Assembly (NCBI GenBank): GCA_001692895.1
Contig: KV748183.1
Span: 62,001 to 126,000, forward strand
Direction: 5' to 3'
Length of the DNA stretch: 64,000 nt
Source of the DNA: Cenococcum geophilum 1.58
Taxonomy: Eukaryota; Ascomycota; Dothideomycetes; Gloniales; Gloniaceae
The notes below the pieces were generated by a model that saw only the letters and a program-made list of their open reading frames with translations, did not search any database and was not told where the DNA came from. Within the stretch, counting starts at the first letter, position 1. Each line of letters opens with the position of its first letter. Of this stretch, positions 26,115 to 37,578 are shown one piece after another. The translations under genes and the position numbers were made by a program.

Positions 26115-27865
26115 CTAGAAGAGAGCTGAGAGGAATCCCTTCGGATAATCATACCATTTCGTTGGTTTATTCGCCTCTAGGCTCATCACGCTCTGTCGAC
26201 GCTGTTCCCCTGGAACTCCCTCCCCAGAGATAATGAGCTGGCCCTCACGCATACCGGTATAGAGGTCAATATCCTTGCTGCGCACAAAGAGTGGCCGGTG
26301 CGCCGGGTATTTGAACCAGGAGTAGACTTTCCAGATGACATAGAGGGCAACGATGAGTGGGAGAGCAAGGTAAGATTCGAAGAAGGCTTCGGCGTTGGGT
26401 TTACCGCCAATAGGCTAGAAGAGCGTTAGAAATATTCTAGTCGTGTTAGCGAGGAGGGAGCCTTTTAACTCACCCAAAGTGCAACATAGAACTGGGCTGC
26501 AAGGCAAAGGAAGTTGAGTAATACGCCGAGCCAGCTACCCCAGATACCAAAAGCGGCACGGAAAGGGAGCTCCTCGACAGAGTGACCCTTCATCTTCCAG
26601 ACCTTGCGGAAGCGAATGTGAGCAAGACAAATGCTACCATAAACGAAGAAATTGACAATGCCCGAGAGGGCAAGCAGCCAGCTAAAAACCGTAGAGCCAG
26701 TGGAAGAGGCCTCGTTAATAAAGGCCAAGAGGCCGAAAAGGAGCTGAAGAACGATGGTCGGAATTGGGCGACCCTTCTTGTCAACATATGCCAAAAATTT
26801 GGGAGCCATGCCATTCATGGCCAAGGCCTGAATGGTGCGTGTAGAGGCATAAGTAGCAGAATTCGCGACGCTTATGACGGATATGGTGATGACCGCATTG
26901 AAGACGGATGGCAGTCCGTGAACACCGGCTAGTTGGATGGCAAGCACAAAAGGAGAGGCTTTGGTGTTAGTGCCTGAAGATCCAAGGAGAACGTCTGAGC
27001 TTGAAGGGACGATAAGGCCTAAGATGAACAGATTGACGACATAGAAGAAGGTAATACGCCATAACACCTGCTTAGTTGCCTTGGGAATTTGCCTGACGGG
27101 GTCTGCGGACTCCGCTGCCGCGAGGCCTGTGAGTTCAGTACCCCCAAAAGCAAACGAAGCCGTCACAAACACAGTGCAGAAGCCCTTGAATCCGTTGCGG
27201 AAAGCCTGCTCCGGGGAGTGCCAATACCGAGCTCCAATATAACCACGGTTATCTGTAGGAACGCCGCCGCAGTTGACAATGATACCGAAGATAATAAAAC
27301 CTATGCACGCGGCGATCTTGATCATACTGAGTACGAATTCGACTTCACCATATCCACGGACGCCAAAGATTTGGATCAGGGACAGGACAGTCAAGAAGAC
27401 AGCAATCCAGATCTGCACGACTCATCAGCCAAGAATCATTGTGAGCATTCATGTCTAGTGGCACGCACACCAATGTTATATGTGTGCCAGTAGTCTATGG
27501 TAATGCCTGCTGCAGTGATCTCGAAGGGCAGGATAGTGAGCCATTGGATAGCGTAGTCCCAGCCCATAGCAAAACCCCTTTGGAGGGCATTAGAGGCTAC
27601 CCGTTTGAAAAAAGCTAGTGGAGACGTACCACGAAGGATCAATAAATCGCACAATGTACTGATAAAATGCACCGTTGACTGGGTACATGACAGCCAATTC
27701 TCCCAGAGCTTGCATCATCATGAGCATCATCAAACCGATGATCATGAAGCATATAAGCTGGGCTTTGTGATAAGCTTGACGTGCTCAAAGCAAGAGCTTT
27801 ATACGACCTTACCAAACTTCCGGGTCCACCGCTATGCAAGGCACCTCCAGAACCGAAGGAGTATC
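26115..27865 (-). pseudogene. 5'-truncated fungal amino-acid permease (AAT/GAP type)
   Basis: Reading - strand, the segments are: YSFGSGGALHSGGPGSL (about 27840-27800), exon 27762-27630 (QALGELAVMYPVNGAF), exon 27577-27469 (GFAMGWDYAIQWLTILPFE), exon 27412-26474 (313 codons, about eight membrane helices including SFAFGGTELTGLAAAES) and exon 26414-26115 (DIDLYTG..., stop at 26115). These are diagnostic of the APC/AAT amino-acid permease family. Introns of 52-59 bp join the last four exons in frame. Everything before TM1/2 is missing: a stop precedes the first recognised segment, no start is found, and the first segment cannot be joined to the next in phase. Its 5' edge lies about 60 bp from the stop of the upstream same-strand RTA1-like gene, leaving no promoter. 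A cryptic start further in cannot be excluded. Confidence 0.75.
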
Positions 27866-27923
27866 AAATATACGCTTAGCCAAATGATAATTCTACAGGC
27901 CCAAATATTGCCATCATCTATAA

Positions 27924-29291
27924 TCAAACCGCCCTCCTCTCCCCAAGCTCCACCCCCGACTCCTGCAAGCTCTCCCACCCATTCCCGTGCTCATCCTGTG
28001 GTGTGCTCCCTTTCCCCTTCTTCGCCATCTTCTTCTCAGCTTTTGCAGCCTTGTTCTGTGCCTTGAGCAATTTCTTCTCTTTCCGGCTTAACTTTGGAAA
28101 CTCGCTGTCCGGCCCAACCAACACGCGGCCTGGGTGCATGATGTTGAGAATGAAAATGGCGAGGAACATAGGTAAGCCGTCGAGAGCATAAGTGTAGGCT
28201 TCATGGAAGGGGAGCGGGTTTGAGGGATTTGTGCCACGCGAGTACTCAATTAAGCGATATATTATTCGGGTCTGTAGCGAAACACGTCAGGAACTGTGAT
28301 TGAATAGGAGTATGGGGGGGAGCAATGGACATCAGCGAACAAAACTTACCGAGATCAGAAGAAGAACTGCGTAGAGCGTCCACACAAGACCTCTCCATCT
28401 CTCCCTGCCGAGCCTTACTTCGCCCTTTCGTTCTACTTCGAGCATGTCGCGCTGAAACTTCACGATGAGGCCGATGAAGACGATGATAAAACCTTCTTGC
28501 AGGCCAACACCAGCCATATACGTGTCTAGCCCAATTTTCATAGTCTGCGCAGAGTTGCCAGGAGAGAGCATGGAACCGCCAGTTCCTTGAACCAGGAAAG
28601 AGACGACATCGGCCCAGACGAAGTACTTGGCGACGGATGAGCCTTTGACACGCCCCACGCGTTGTGAGGGGTGGAAGAAATGAATCATGCGGCCAACTAT
28701 CATATAGGCGAAAGCATTAACCCCTATAGGAGCGTTAGTATAAAGAAGGTGAACTAACAAAAGAACAATCCTCGATATTTTGAGGGCGACATCTAATAAT
28801 ACAAAAAGACGTGGGGGAAGGGAGTCAGACGCACATAATGGGGCTAGGAGAAGGAGCAACTGGGAAACGATAACTAGAGTTTGGCTCTGTTGATTATGCG
28901 CTCCCAAAGCTCGAGTGATAAAAGAAGCAAGTTCCCATGCAGCGCCCATGATGAGTACCCAGCAGAATCTCTACTCACGCATTAGCAACTCATAAACTGT
29001 CTCACGATCAGCAAAACCATTACCCACCTTTTTGTATAGGAATGCTTCAACGATATGTCCGGCTGTCACGATGCCAAACAAGACTGAGAATGCAACAGCG
29101 GCGGAGTATGAGGGGTTAAAGTTCCATTGAGCATTGCAGGCAGTTGGATTTACATAGCCATACTTTCCAGGTACGGCAGTTGTGCAGGTTACGGTTGCTA
29201 AGGTGGTACTGGACACCGGAGATGGAGCATGGGTGATAGTTGCCGAAGCAATAGTGGTGAAAGAGCTGGCTAGGGTTGTCGAAGACACCAT
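27924..29291 (-). CDS. RTA1-like seven-helix membrane protein
   Basis: Four exons on the - strand: 29291-29028, 28970-28835, 28723-28350 and 28271-27924. Introns of 57, 111 and 78 bp have GT..AG ends and consistent phases. The product is 373 aa. A Ser/Thr-rich extracytosolic N-terminus leads to YGYVNPTACNAQWNF and the first helix. WVNAFAYMIVGRM, ADVVSFLVQGTGGSM and the hallmark RIIYRLIEYSRG with LDGLPMFLA..HPGRVLVG match the RTA1 family (PF04479). Family members are lipid-translocating or drug-resistance-related exporters in the plasma membrane (yeast Rsb1, Rta1). The C-tail is a basic Lys-rich stretch (KKLLKAQNKAAKAEKKMAKK). Intact as read. Confidence 0.9.
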
Positions 29292-30585
29292 TCTTCGGGA
29301 TGTGATATTGAGCTGCCGGCTGGCGTCGCGCTGCTTCAGCTCAGAGTTCTACAGCAGAAAGGTGTATGTTTGATCCTTCAGAACGATGTCCGGGAATGTT
29401 TTAGAGTCTTTAATTGTTGGGTTGATATGTTAGTAGTGTTTGGAGGCTCTTTAGGATCTAGTGATGAATACCCGTACGGTGACAATAGATATCCGAGGCA
29501 AAAGCAGTGGGGGTTTAAAACGGGTGGAGACGTAGGAAATAAGGCTATTTGAACTAAATAGAAGTGGGTATAAAGGTTGTTGGAAAGTAGGATGCGGTCT
29601 GAGGGTTTGTCTAAGGTGGATATATTTATATCAAACACACAGACAGGAGTATCGTACGGGCCGTGAGTCTTCCCAAGGCTGGGTAGACCTGGCGCCGTGG
29701 GTACGCATTCCTTGTTTAGACTGACACAGTGCTGTGTTACATGTTACGCACACAGGGCTGCATTTTTCTATCAGTGGTAGTAAAAGTTGTCAAGCTACGG
29801 CTTAGGCTCGCAAGCTCCGCCAAAATCGGAGGCTGTGATCGGATAATGCGAAGAGAGCATGGGCCCAGCCATCTAAACTAACGTGGTCTAGCAGTAGCAG
29901 AGATTGAATACGCTGTAAGACGGGGTCTGCCACATCGCGTGTTTCCCGCAAAGGGTTTAGGCTGTTACGGGAGCTTGTTGTGTACCAAAAGGCTGCAAGG
30001 CGAAGCTTGTCGTGATTGGTCCGATCGTTTACGCGTCAACATTTCGAGGCTGAGCAGGGGACACGCCGCGCTGCACAAAGACTCATTGGTGACAAAGCCG
30101 TCCACTTGGAAGGATTGATGGTCGACCCTGCCTGTAGGGCTTGATCCTAATTAGTGGTTAAAGGCGAAGTAGCCTGAGGCTCAGGTCGCAGTTTCCGAGT
30201 AACCCGAAGTTGTAATTCGCCCGCTCGCTCACTGCGTGAAGAGACCAGGCTGTGGCAGTGAAAAATCCTACGAATTTTAACATCAGAGTATTGTGAAATA
30301 AGCCTACCAGAATTGTCGCACTAAATGGCGAACAATACCGCGAAGCTAATGTTCACAACGATTACCTAAAATCGAACTTCCACAGCAGAGACGGCGTAGA
30401 TTTACTAAATGCAGACAGTTGGCAAGAGTCAAAAGCCGTACTCGTGACTCGTTTTGCTCCTCATATGACATCGAAGAGTCATTTTCATCATCCGCAAAGA
30501 CATAGCTAAAAACACGCCTCCCTTTTCCGCCCTGCTGGTTCTGCAGATTCCAGAGCCATGATGCCGGGAGGCAAACCCTGATTCC
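29292..30585. other. Intergenic, no gene seen
   Basis: About 1.3 kb between the RTA1-like start and the SLX4 stop. It contains the RTA1-like promoter. No repeat, RNA or convincing open frame was seen. Confidence 0.5.
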
Positions 30586-33500
30586 CTAATATCTACTCTT
30601 TACCCCTCCCCTCAGCCCCTCCCGCCACAAACAACATACGCTCTTCTCCTCACACCACTTCTGCACCATCCAAGTCTCGAGTTCTTTATCTACTACCTGT
30701 GCTTTATTAACTTCATTGTTTTGCCGTTCTTTCACCTTCTTCTTCCCCTTCTCTTTTCTAATACCCTTTACGGCTGGTGCCTTCTTTGGAATGCGTAGGC
30801 CTTGCTCGTTAAGCCAGGCTGTTAAATCTTCCAATACAATCGGGTCGTACATCAGTATTTTCTCATACCAGCTTGGATTGCTGGGATCCACGCTTCGTGG
30901 GGCGTTTTTGACGGCAGTGGTAATTTGCGGGAAGAGAGTAAGCCGTGTGGTCGCCCAGGCCAGGCTAGTAGCTGTAGCCAGTGGTAAATCTCTCGAACTG
31001 GATTGGCTTGAGCATAATTTGAGGGGCGGTGAAGCACTGCAATATACTGGCACCAGGGGCGGCGTAGGCGTAGGTTCGCTTTCGGAGTCTGAAATTTCAT
31101 CTATGTGGGTGAACTTCAGTTGAGTAACGCTCTTCTTTGACGTGTTGAAAGTGGAGTGTGAGATTTGGGAAGGCTCTAAACATTTCTTCGCGTCCTTTTG
31201 ATTCGTTGGTAATGAAGAAGAGAGGTCAGTAACGATTGATTTGCGAGAACGGGCACTAGGCATCTTGGACAGAGTATGTTGAGTGTTCATGGCTGGTTGC
31301 TTTGATAACGCATCTCTAACAGCAATTTTAGGGATGTCTTTGGCTAATTTCCTGCATGCGGCCGTTTTTGTCAATGAAGCTATCACAGACCTGTTAGTTA
31401 GTGATGATATTACGCTCTCCTTCCCTGTAGGGATACGGGCTGCAGTCACAGAATTTTGGCCTTGTGCAACTGAAGCAGCATGCTGCCGAAAGTCTTCGAT
31501 ATCTAAGAAGTCTGGGAGTCTAACAGATTTTCGTGGAGTGGTATTCCCAAACTCATCAATATCAGTGAAGGCTTGTGGGTTTGGTACAATTTCAGCCTGA
31601 GGTTGAGCAGCAAAACTTCCGGATCGTTCAACGTCGAAAATGCTAGATTTCGGCTTGTCGGTTGTTGGAGTGAAGTCTTTACGCGACTGACTGCTATTTA
31701 AATTTTCAGGTCCACACCCGTCTTGTGATACGCTGTTAAATTTAGTTTTAGATGGCGAAGGTGGTTTATATAGGGATCCTTCTGCAGCCAAGGTGTTGTT
31801 TCCAAAGTCCCTTGCTGCTGCTGCCCACAAACTACGAGTTGCTTTGACAAGTGAAAGGCCTGTGCTATGATGTAGATTTTCGACTAGGTCGTTATTTTTA
31901 TTAGCGACTTCTGCCTCAGATTCACATATAGCTTGCTGAATTTTTTGGATGAAAGAAGGCGATTCCTCTTGTGCTAACTGACTTGATGTTCCAAAGAGAA
32001 TATCTTGTTTGTTCATCTTCCTAATTGCTGACCCAGGCGACAGCAGTTTAGCGGCAGCGAGCTTTGGTTTCGCCTTGGATTTGGGTGGAACCCTCTCTTT
32101 TTTCGTGTCTCCTCTGGAAGGCCTTTGTCCGGTGGCCTTTTGACGAGCGGGCTTAATGGACACCGAGTCACTTGCATGTGTAGAAACTGTATCCGAGTTT
32201 TTATCAACTCGAGTAGCGAAAAAGTCGCTTGTTGTAGCTGGTACGGCGAGTTGCGCGTCCCTCCTCACATACTGAGCGGTCACGAGATCTGTGATTGTCC
32301 TTGCTTTCTTCTTTGGCGCCTTTGCCTTCTCCAATTGAACGTGATTAGATACTGCGGCTATTGAAGCTTGATCCGTGGATAAGCCAATAAGCTAGATAGA
32401 TAATCAGCAGTTGGATCGAAAAAATTATTGACTCATCGGCGCTCATACCTCAATACGACGACGCTTGGTCAATGCTGCGCCCGAAGCATACCCCATAGAG
32501 ATTGCAGCACAATCGGGTTCCGTGTTTTCTGAATAAGCATAATCTACAAGACGATTCGCAAATGAATTCTTGGCGGACAATGGTGATAGCGATTCGGTCT
32601 CCTGTTTGGTAGACCCAGTATCTTCTGTCTCAACTGGCTCCGTATCTTTTATTGGTGTCCAGTTCGTCCTCCGCTTAAGCGCCCTTTCAGATGTTGATGC
32701 TTCTTCAACAGTGATAGCCGACTTTGCTTCCTTCAATATTTCTCTCAATACATTGGTATGGGGACGATGTGTGGGATTAATCGAGTCAGCCATTGCCCCC
32801 TTTCCAAAGCCCTCTACCGTTGGTGGGCTTTCAGTCTTTAATATTTGATAGTCATTGTTTCGGGTTACGCCTGGAGACTGCTTTCGAAGAAAATGCTTTG
32901 CGACAGCTCCCGTTAACTTTACCTCGATCGCACCGTCCTGACTGAGATCGATATTTTTCGAAGGCATACTACGCCCACCTGGCTTCGTAATCCTGCCCTT
33001 CTTCAGTTTCGTTTGTGCTTCCGACTTAGCCTTCGGCCGCCTCGGCTTGCGTTGTTTTGATGGTGCAGACTTCGGGGCGGAAATGTCGACCTCCTCAATG
33101 CTAGCAGGAATAGAAGCCTCACTAAGTTTCGTCGTGGCCAACGGGCAATCGAACGTGCGTATATTACTATGGTCTTTGTCAAGGATGCCGGCATCCTTCT
33201 TTCTAGGTCTTTTGGGTATAGAGTCGTCGTTGGGCTGCGGCGCTTTGGTTGTGGACCGCTTGGTTTGTTTCTTGGGGGGTGCCCTAGTGTTAGCATCGAC
33301 TTGAGCAAGTGAACCCCTTTGTCGCTTTGCTTTCTGCTCGGCGGGGAATTCTTCCACAGACAAGCTTAGTTGGTGGCTTTCAATCAAGCTTGAAGCGGTT
33401 GCAAAGCCTGTAATTGCACCATCAGGAACCTGAGCAGCTCTTGAACCGCTCCTTAACGCGCTGCTGACCTTCCTCGAAAAGAAAGTAGAAGGCGAAGGTA

Positions 33501-33606
33501 GATCCGGCGACGACGAAGACATAATAACGCGATGTTGATTGCACGGAGGTGGCGTGCAACCTCTAACAACGGGCCTAGGCGGAGAGGAGAGAATAACAAG
33601 CTCCAT
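30586..33606 (-). CDS. SLX4: Structure-specific endonuclease subunit SLX4
   Basis: Scaffold that binds and activates the SLX1 nuclease for branched DNA and Holliday-junction processing in the nucleus. Two exons, 33606-32449 and 32391-30586, with a 57-bp phase-0 intron (GTATGA..TAG), give 987 aa. Most of the protein is disordered and rich in Ser, Lys and Pro, with AT-hook-like basic patches (RKPRRPKAKS; PKRPRKK) in the first third. Recognition rests on the C-terminal SLX1-binding domain, about residues 894-987: WYEKILMYDPIVLEDLTAWL, then a Lys-rich insert and WCEEKSVCCLWREGLRGG. The ATG at 33606 opens with MELVILSSPP; a second Met at codon 29 is an alternative start. The length is within the broad range of fungal SLX4. 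The nearest transposon insertion lies 316 bp upstream of the start codon. Confidence 0.88.
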
Positions 33607-33921
33607 GATTGTGGTCGTGAGTTCTCATTGCTCTATGAAAACTCGTGGCGCCAGGAATGAGATTCACAAGGCAGGGAGAAGTAGGACATTCATTGTGTTT
33701 ATCCTCCTCTGAAAGTCCGAAAAGGGAATGCCGATTGTCGCTGGGTCAGCAGGCTCAGACATGATTCCGTGGGTCCGGATTTTTAATCGGTCCGCAAGCT
33801 GACTAAATACGTTTGTGCGAAACAACCGGAATCACGTGTGAGGCTGTTTTCTAGCACTTGTTAAGCGCATTTTATGATTTTCCCTATATTCGCGGTCGAA
33901 TTTCTTGACCATAACGGCTTA

Positions 33922-34398
33922 CAGTGCATTGCACGACCAGCTTCCTTTAGCGAGCGCTACGAAATTTCAAATTCGGTACGCGCATCCAATCTCGCCTGAC
34001 TGCCACCAACTGTACATAGTAATTGTAGCGAACGGCTGTGGCTATACTAAGAACTTTCTGGTTGCCATAGAGAAATCGCCTTGGTTGGCTAGGAGAACCA
34101 AAATGAAGACGTACGCTTCTTCTCCCCCCCTTAACTACCCCTCCCGTTGTGCCCGCAAACACGAGTACAACGCTGTCTATGCAGAGAGGCCGATGGAATT
34201 TGGCATGTCGGACGGGTGAAAGCCTCACGAATATTTGATAAAGACAACGACACTGCGGAGGAGGCCGATCCACAAGTCCGCCAGAAGTCAAAGTTCTGCA
34301 GCCAAGCATACGCTTTTGGTGGCGATTTGGCGAGCCGCGTACCGAAGCGAAATATACTTTTTTTTCAAGGGGGGGAAGCTGGTCGTGCAAATGTACTG
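33922..34398. mobile_element. Foldback MITE, copy A (477 bp)
   Basis: The left end CAGTGCATTGCACGACCAGC is matched by an inverted right end (GCTGGTCGTGCAAATGTACTG). Each end is flanked by TA (33920-33921, 34399-34400). Partial inverted similarity continues inward for tens of bases (the CGGTACGCG / CGCGTACCG pair). No coding sequence. A second copy lies at 37098-37578. Confidence 0.8.
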
Positions 34399-34603
34399 TA
34401 ACCATACTACATAAAAGTTAATTAATTAAGAGATGACCCGATATTTCATGAATATTGGGCCAAATTAACCGCAACCGCCCAAAGTCGAGAATATTTCGTT
34501 AAAACCCCCCCCCCCTGGTTGTTAGGATAGTAGGCTTATAACGTTGAACGGACGTCGCAATAGGTGCATATATATAGCCCAAAAGTTATTCTTAATAGAT
34601 CTA
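34399..34603. other. AT-rich spacer with poly-C run
   Basis: Spacer between MITE copy A and the mariner-like element. It has a long C run near 34506-34517. A stretch at about 34538-34603 (CGTCGCAATAGG...CCCAAAAGTTA) recurs in similar form at about 36990-37050 beyond the other side of the mariner element. Confidence 0.5.
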
Positions 34604-36856
34604 CGGAGGTAGCGGTCAAAATAGTCGGCCCCCTGCGCCACCGATGCGCCACCAATAACCCACAAATTTCTTTCTTGGCGTTCGAATTAGGAAGGAGGCT
34701 AGTATGGAAGATGGATTTGGCTCTCTACGACGAAAGTGTAGATATATGACATCATGGTGGATATATAGGATTACTCTTCTGCCCACTAGCTAGCCACCAC
34801 CTCGTCCACACACCGTCCACCACCTCGTCCACCACCTCGTCCACCACCTCGTCCACCACCTCGTCCACCACCTCCGCCACCACCCACACCTCGTCCACCA
34901 CCTCGTCCACCACCTCGTCCACCACCTCGTCCACCACCTCGTCCACCACCTCGTCCACCACCTTGTCTACCACCTCGTCCACCACCTCGCCCACTACCTC
35001 GCCGTAGCTTCTTTCCTTTTAATGACTCAGCCTGCTGCTGCTGTAGCTCCTGCTGCTGTTGTGGCTCTTGTTTGGGCTTAATAAACGTTTCATTGAGTAG
35101 CTTAATTGGTAGGCGGCGTCGTAGGTTCCGTCGTGGCTCCGGAGGTAGAGCTTAAGGTGGTTTAGGAGGTGATTCGGGAGGTGGCTCTAGAGGCTCTTGG
35201 GGTGGCTCTTGGGGTAGTTCTTGAGGTAGCTTATAAGCTTCTTGTATCGCGAAGATAGTAGTAAGAGCAGCACTAGCAGCGCTCTTAGCTACTAGTGCCT
35301 TTTTTAGAGCACGCTATCGTGGCTTTAGCTGCGGCTCTTCCTCCTTAATATTAGATATATCCTCCCAATCGTGCTGCGGAACTTGGTGTTCTGGTGGCCC
35401 TGGTTAATATAGCTTATCTAATAAGCCTTCGCGATACTCGTTGCTTCCTTTAAGCCTTATTATCTCCTGTATATAGCGAGGGATCCTCTTAATTTAACGC
35501 TGGATTCGCTACTGCTTTAGCTCCCTCTATGCTTTATACTAGGCTTTCTTAGTAGGCTTTTAAGCTATAAGGGCGCCCTTCTTAGTAGTAACTCTCTTAA
35601 GGTGTGGCTATGCTAGCTCTATTATATTTATATCGGGCGAATTACCACACTAGGTAAGGCATTAAACTTCTATAGCGCTTATTAAAAGGTTGTAATACTT
35701 AGCAACATAAGAGGGAGCCTTATCTTCTTAAATTAGCGTATTTAGAAGATTCTTTTAGCAAGCTTAAGCAAACGGAATTAGCTTTAGTGTGAGGATAAAC
35801 GTTATATAGCGATACTAATTAACTCCTTTGCCACTACCTCTTATGAGCTTACCGTGACTTTTGTCCCATTTCTATATAGGTTTCTTACCTACAAGATTTT
35901 GAATTCCTGTTCTTTTTATAGTAGTAGTAAGCTCCTATTCTGCTCTTGCGATAGGTTTAAGTTCGGCGTTAATTCTAATAAGATTAGCTGTTGCAGTAGC
36001 TCGTTGTTATATTGTCTTAGGGGTCCAAATATAGCAGGGGCCCTTCCTATAATATAAGAAGCTGCCCTAAAATATAAACTCTAAATAGCCTTTCTACTGA
36101 GGTCTTATTATAGATCTAAGAAAGCGTTCTTCTGGCTGCCTCTATACGCGATAGCCTCTAAGGCGATAACCAAGAATAACTAAGGTTTTATTACTCTAGA
36201 TAACGTTCATCTAATCCTCTAAAGTCCAGTCCTTATAGCGAAGGCAGAACTTAAGCCTATCCTTCTTTATCTACGCTAAAAGACCAGGCTTACGAGTAGC
36301 CTTAGTCTTATAGAAGTTTTGCGACTTAAGGATTCGCTATATAGTTTTAGCGCTAAGATTAGTGTTAAGAGCAAGTTGCTCGGTACTCTTTTCCCTGCCA
36401 TAGCGGTCACGACGGACCTTCTTAATAACTTCTTAAATCTTAGCGGACGTACATTTAGTTAAACGCCCTAATTAAGGTGCATCTCTAAGGTAGATATCAA
36501 GAATTATGCGGCTTTTGGTCTCGTCAAAGCCGCGTTTTCGTGCTTCTTAGACGACCGATTTAATACAGGAGACGCTCATTCCAGTAGCGGCTTAAATATC
36601 GGCATTTGTGCTGCCGTAAATCTTTATAGTAAGGGCCTAAGCCCTTATACAGATGTTGTATGAGTTACCCATTATAAATAGTAAGATATAATAAGGATTT
36701 GATGTATTTTAAAAGCTTATAGAGTATAGTATTGAGGGGAGAGTCGCATACGCCGCAACCCCGCAGTGCGCGCCAAGCATCGCTTACGCCACACTAAGCC
36801 ACTAAAGGCTAGCGCAAATGACAGGGGGGGCCAGGAACTTTTGACCGCTACCTCCG
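34604..36856 (-). mobile_element. Tc1/mariner-like transposon, RIP-inactivated (2,253 bp)
   Basis: Terminal inverted repeats CGGAGGTAGCGGTCAAAA abut TA on both sides (34602-34603, 36857-36858). On the - strand a transposase can be followed through stop codons from about 36640 to 34790. A helix-turn-helix start (NADI.AATGMSVSCIKSVV) comes first, then a second HTH region (LALNTNLSAKTI.RILKSQ). The catalytic domain has W-SNKT where mariner families have WSDE, a later EDKAPSYVAKYY block and a NSPDINIIELA.PHLK block. These match the DDE_3 superfamily endonuclease. Stops fall at probable Gln/Trp codons. The C-terminus runs into a Gln-rich stretch and a Gly/Arg repeat. Autonomous activity is impossible in this copy. 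Confidence 0.85.
34794..35004 (-). repeat. 12-bp minisatellite coding a Gly/Arg tail of the transposase
   Basis: About 16 head-to-tail units of GTCCACCACCTC (+ strand) with few variants. In the transposase frame on the - strand each unit reads Gly-Arg-Gly-Gly, after a QQQQ/QQQ-rich stretch at about 35030-35070, so the tail resembles an RGG box. The array keeps many CpA dinucleotides although the rest of the transposon has lost them. Confidence 0.8.
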
Positions 36857-36858
36857 TA

Positions 36859-37097
36859 GCTCTTGCGATTATTTTAAGCCTATATATAGCCCTAGACCTT
36901 ACGTAGGTGGCTTTAATAATTTTGTTAAAGATTATAATAAATTTAGACAACACAAAACCTAACACAAAACCTAGCGCGAGACCCAGCTATAACGTCGCAA
37001 CGGGCGCGTATATAAGGCCCAAAAGTTAATTGATTATAGACCTAGCTCTACGGATCGATTTAACCGTATTTTTGAGATAAGAGCTATTGTAGGGGTA
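36859..37097. other. AT-rich spacer between mariner element and MITE copy B
   Basis: No gene. It carries the second copy of the short direct repeat noted at 34538-34603 (about 36990-37050). Confidence 0.4.
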
Positions 37098-37578
37098 CAG
37101 TGCATTGCACGACCAGCTTCCCCTTTAGCGACATTCAAATTCGCTCAATCACCACCAACTGTACGTAGTAATTGTAGCGAACGGTTGTGGCTACACGCAA
37201 GGACCTTTTTGGTTGCCATAGAGAATCGCCTTGGTTGGCCAGGAGAATCAAATTGAAGACGTACACTTCCTCTTCTCCCCCTTCTCCCCCTTAACTACGC
37301 CTCCCTTGTGGCCGCCAAAACGTGAACACAACGCTGTCTCTGCAGAGAGGTCGATGAAATTTGGCAATATCGTACAGGTGGAAACCTTACGATATTTGAC
37401 AAAGATCACGGCACTGCGGAAGAATGTTGCCAGAGCAAGGTTCTTGCAGCCAAGTATACGGCTTCGCTACAATTACCACGTGCAGTTGGTAGCAATCAAG
37501 CGAGATTAGATACGCGTACCGAATTTGATATTTCGCAGCGCTCGCTAAAGGGGGGGAAGCTGGTCGTGCAATGCACTG
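37098..37578. mobile_element. Foldback MITE, copy B (481 bp)
   Basis: Same family as 33922-34398. The ends CAGTGCATTGCACGACCAGC and its complement are nearly perfect, with TA on each side (37096-37097, 37579-37580). In this copy inverted similarity extends well beyond 100 bp from each end, so a large part of the element can fold back. No open frame belongs to it. Confidence 0.82.

Noticed and set aside
34752-34994. 80-aa open frame of Glu-Val-Val-Asp repeats
   Set aside because: It is an alternative frame of the 12-bp minisatellite. The transposase frame gives Gly/Arg repeats.
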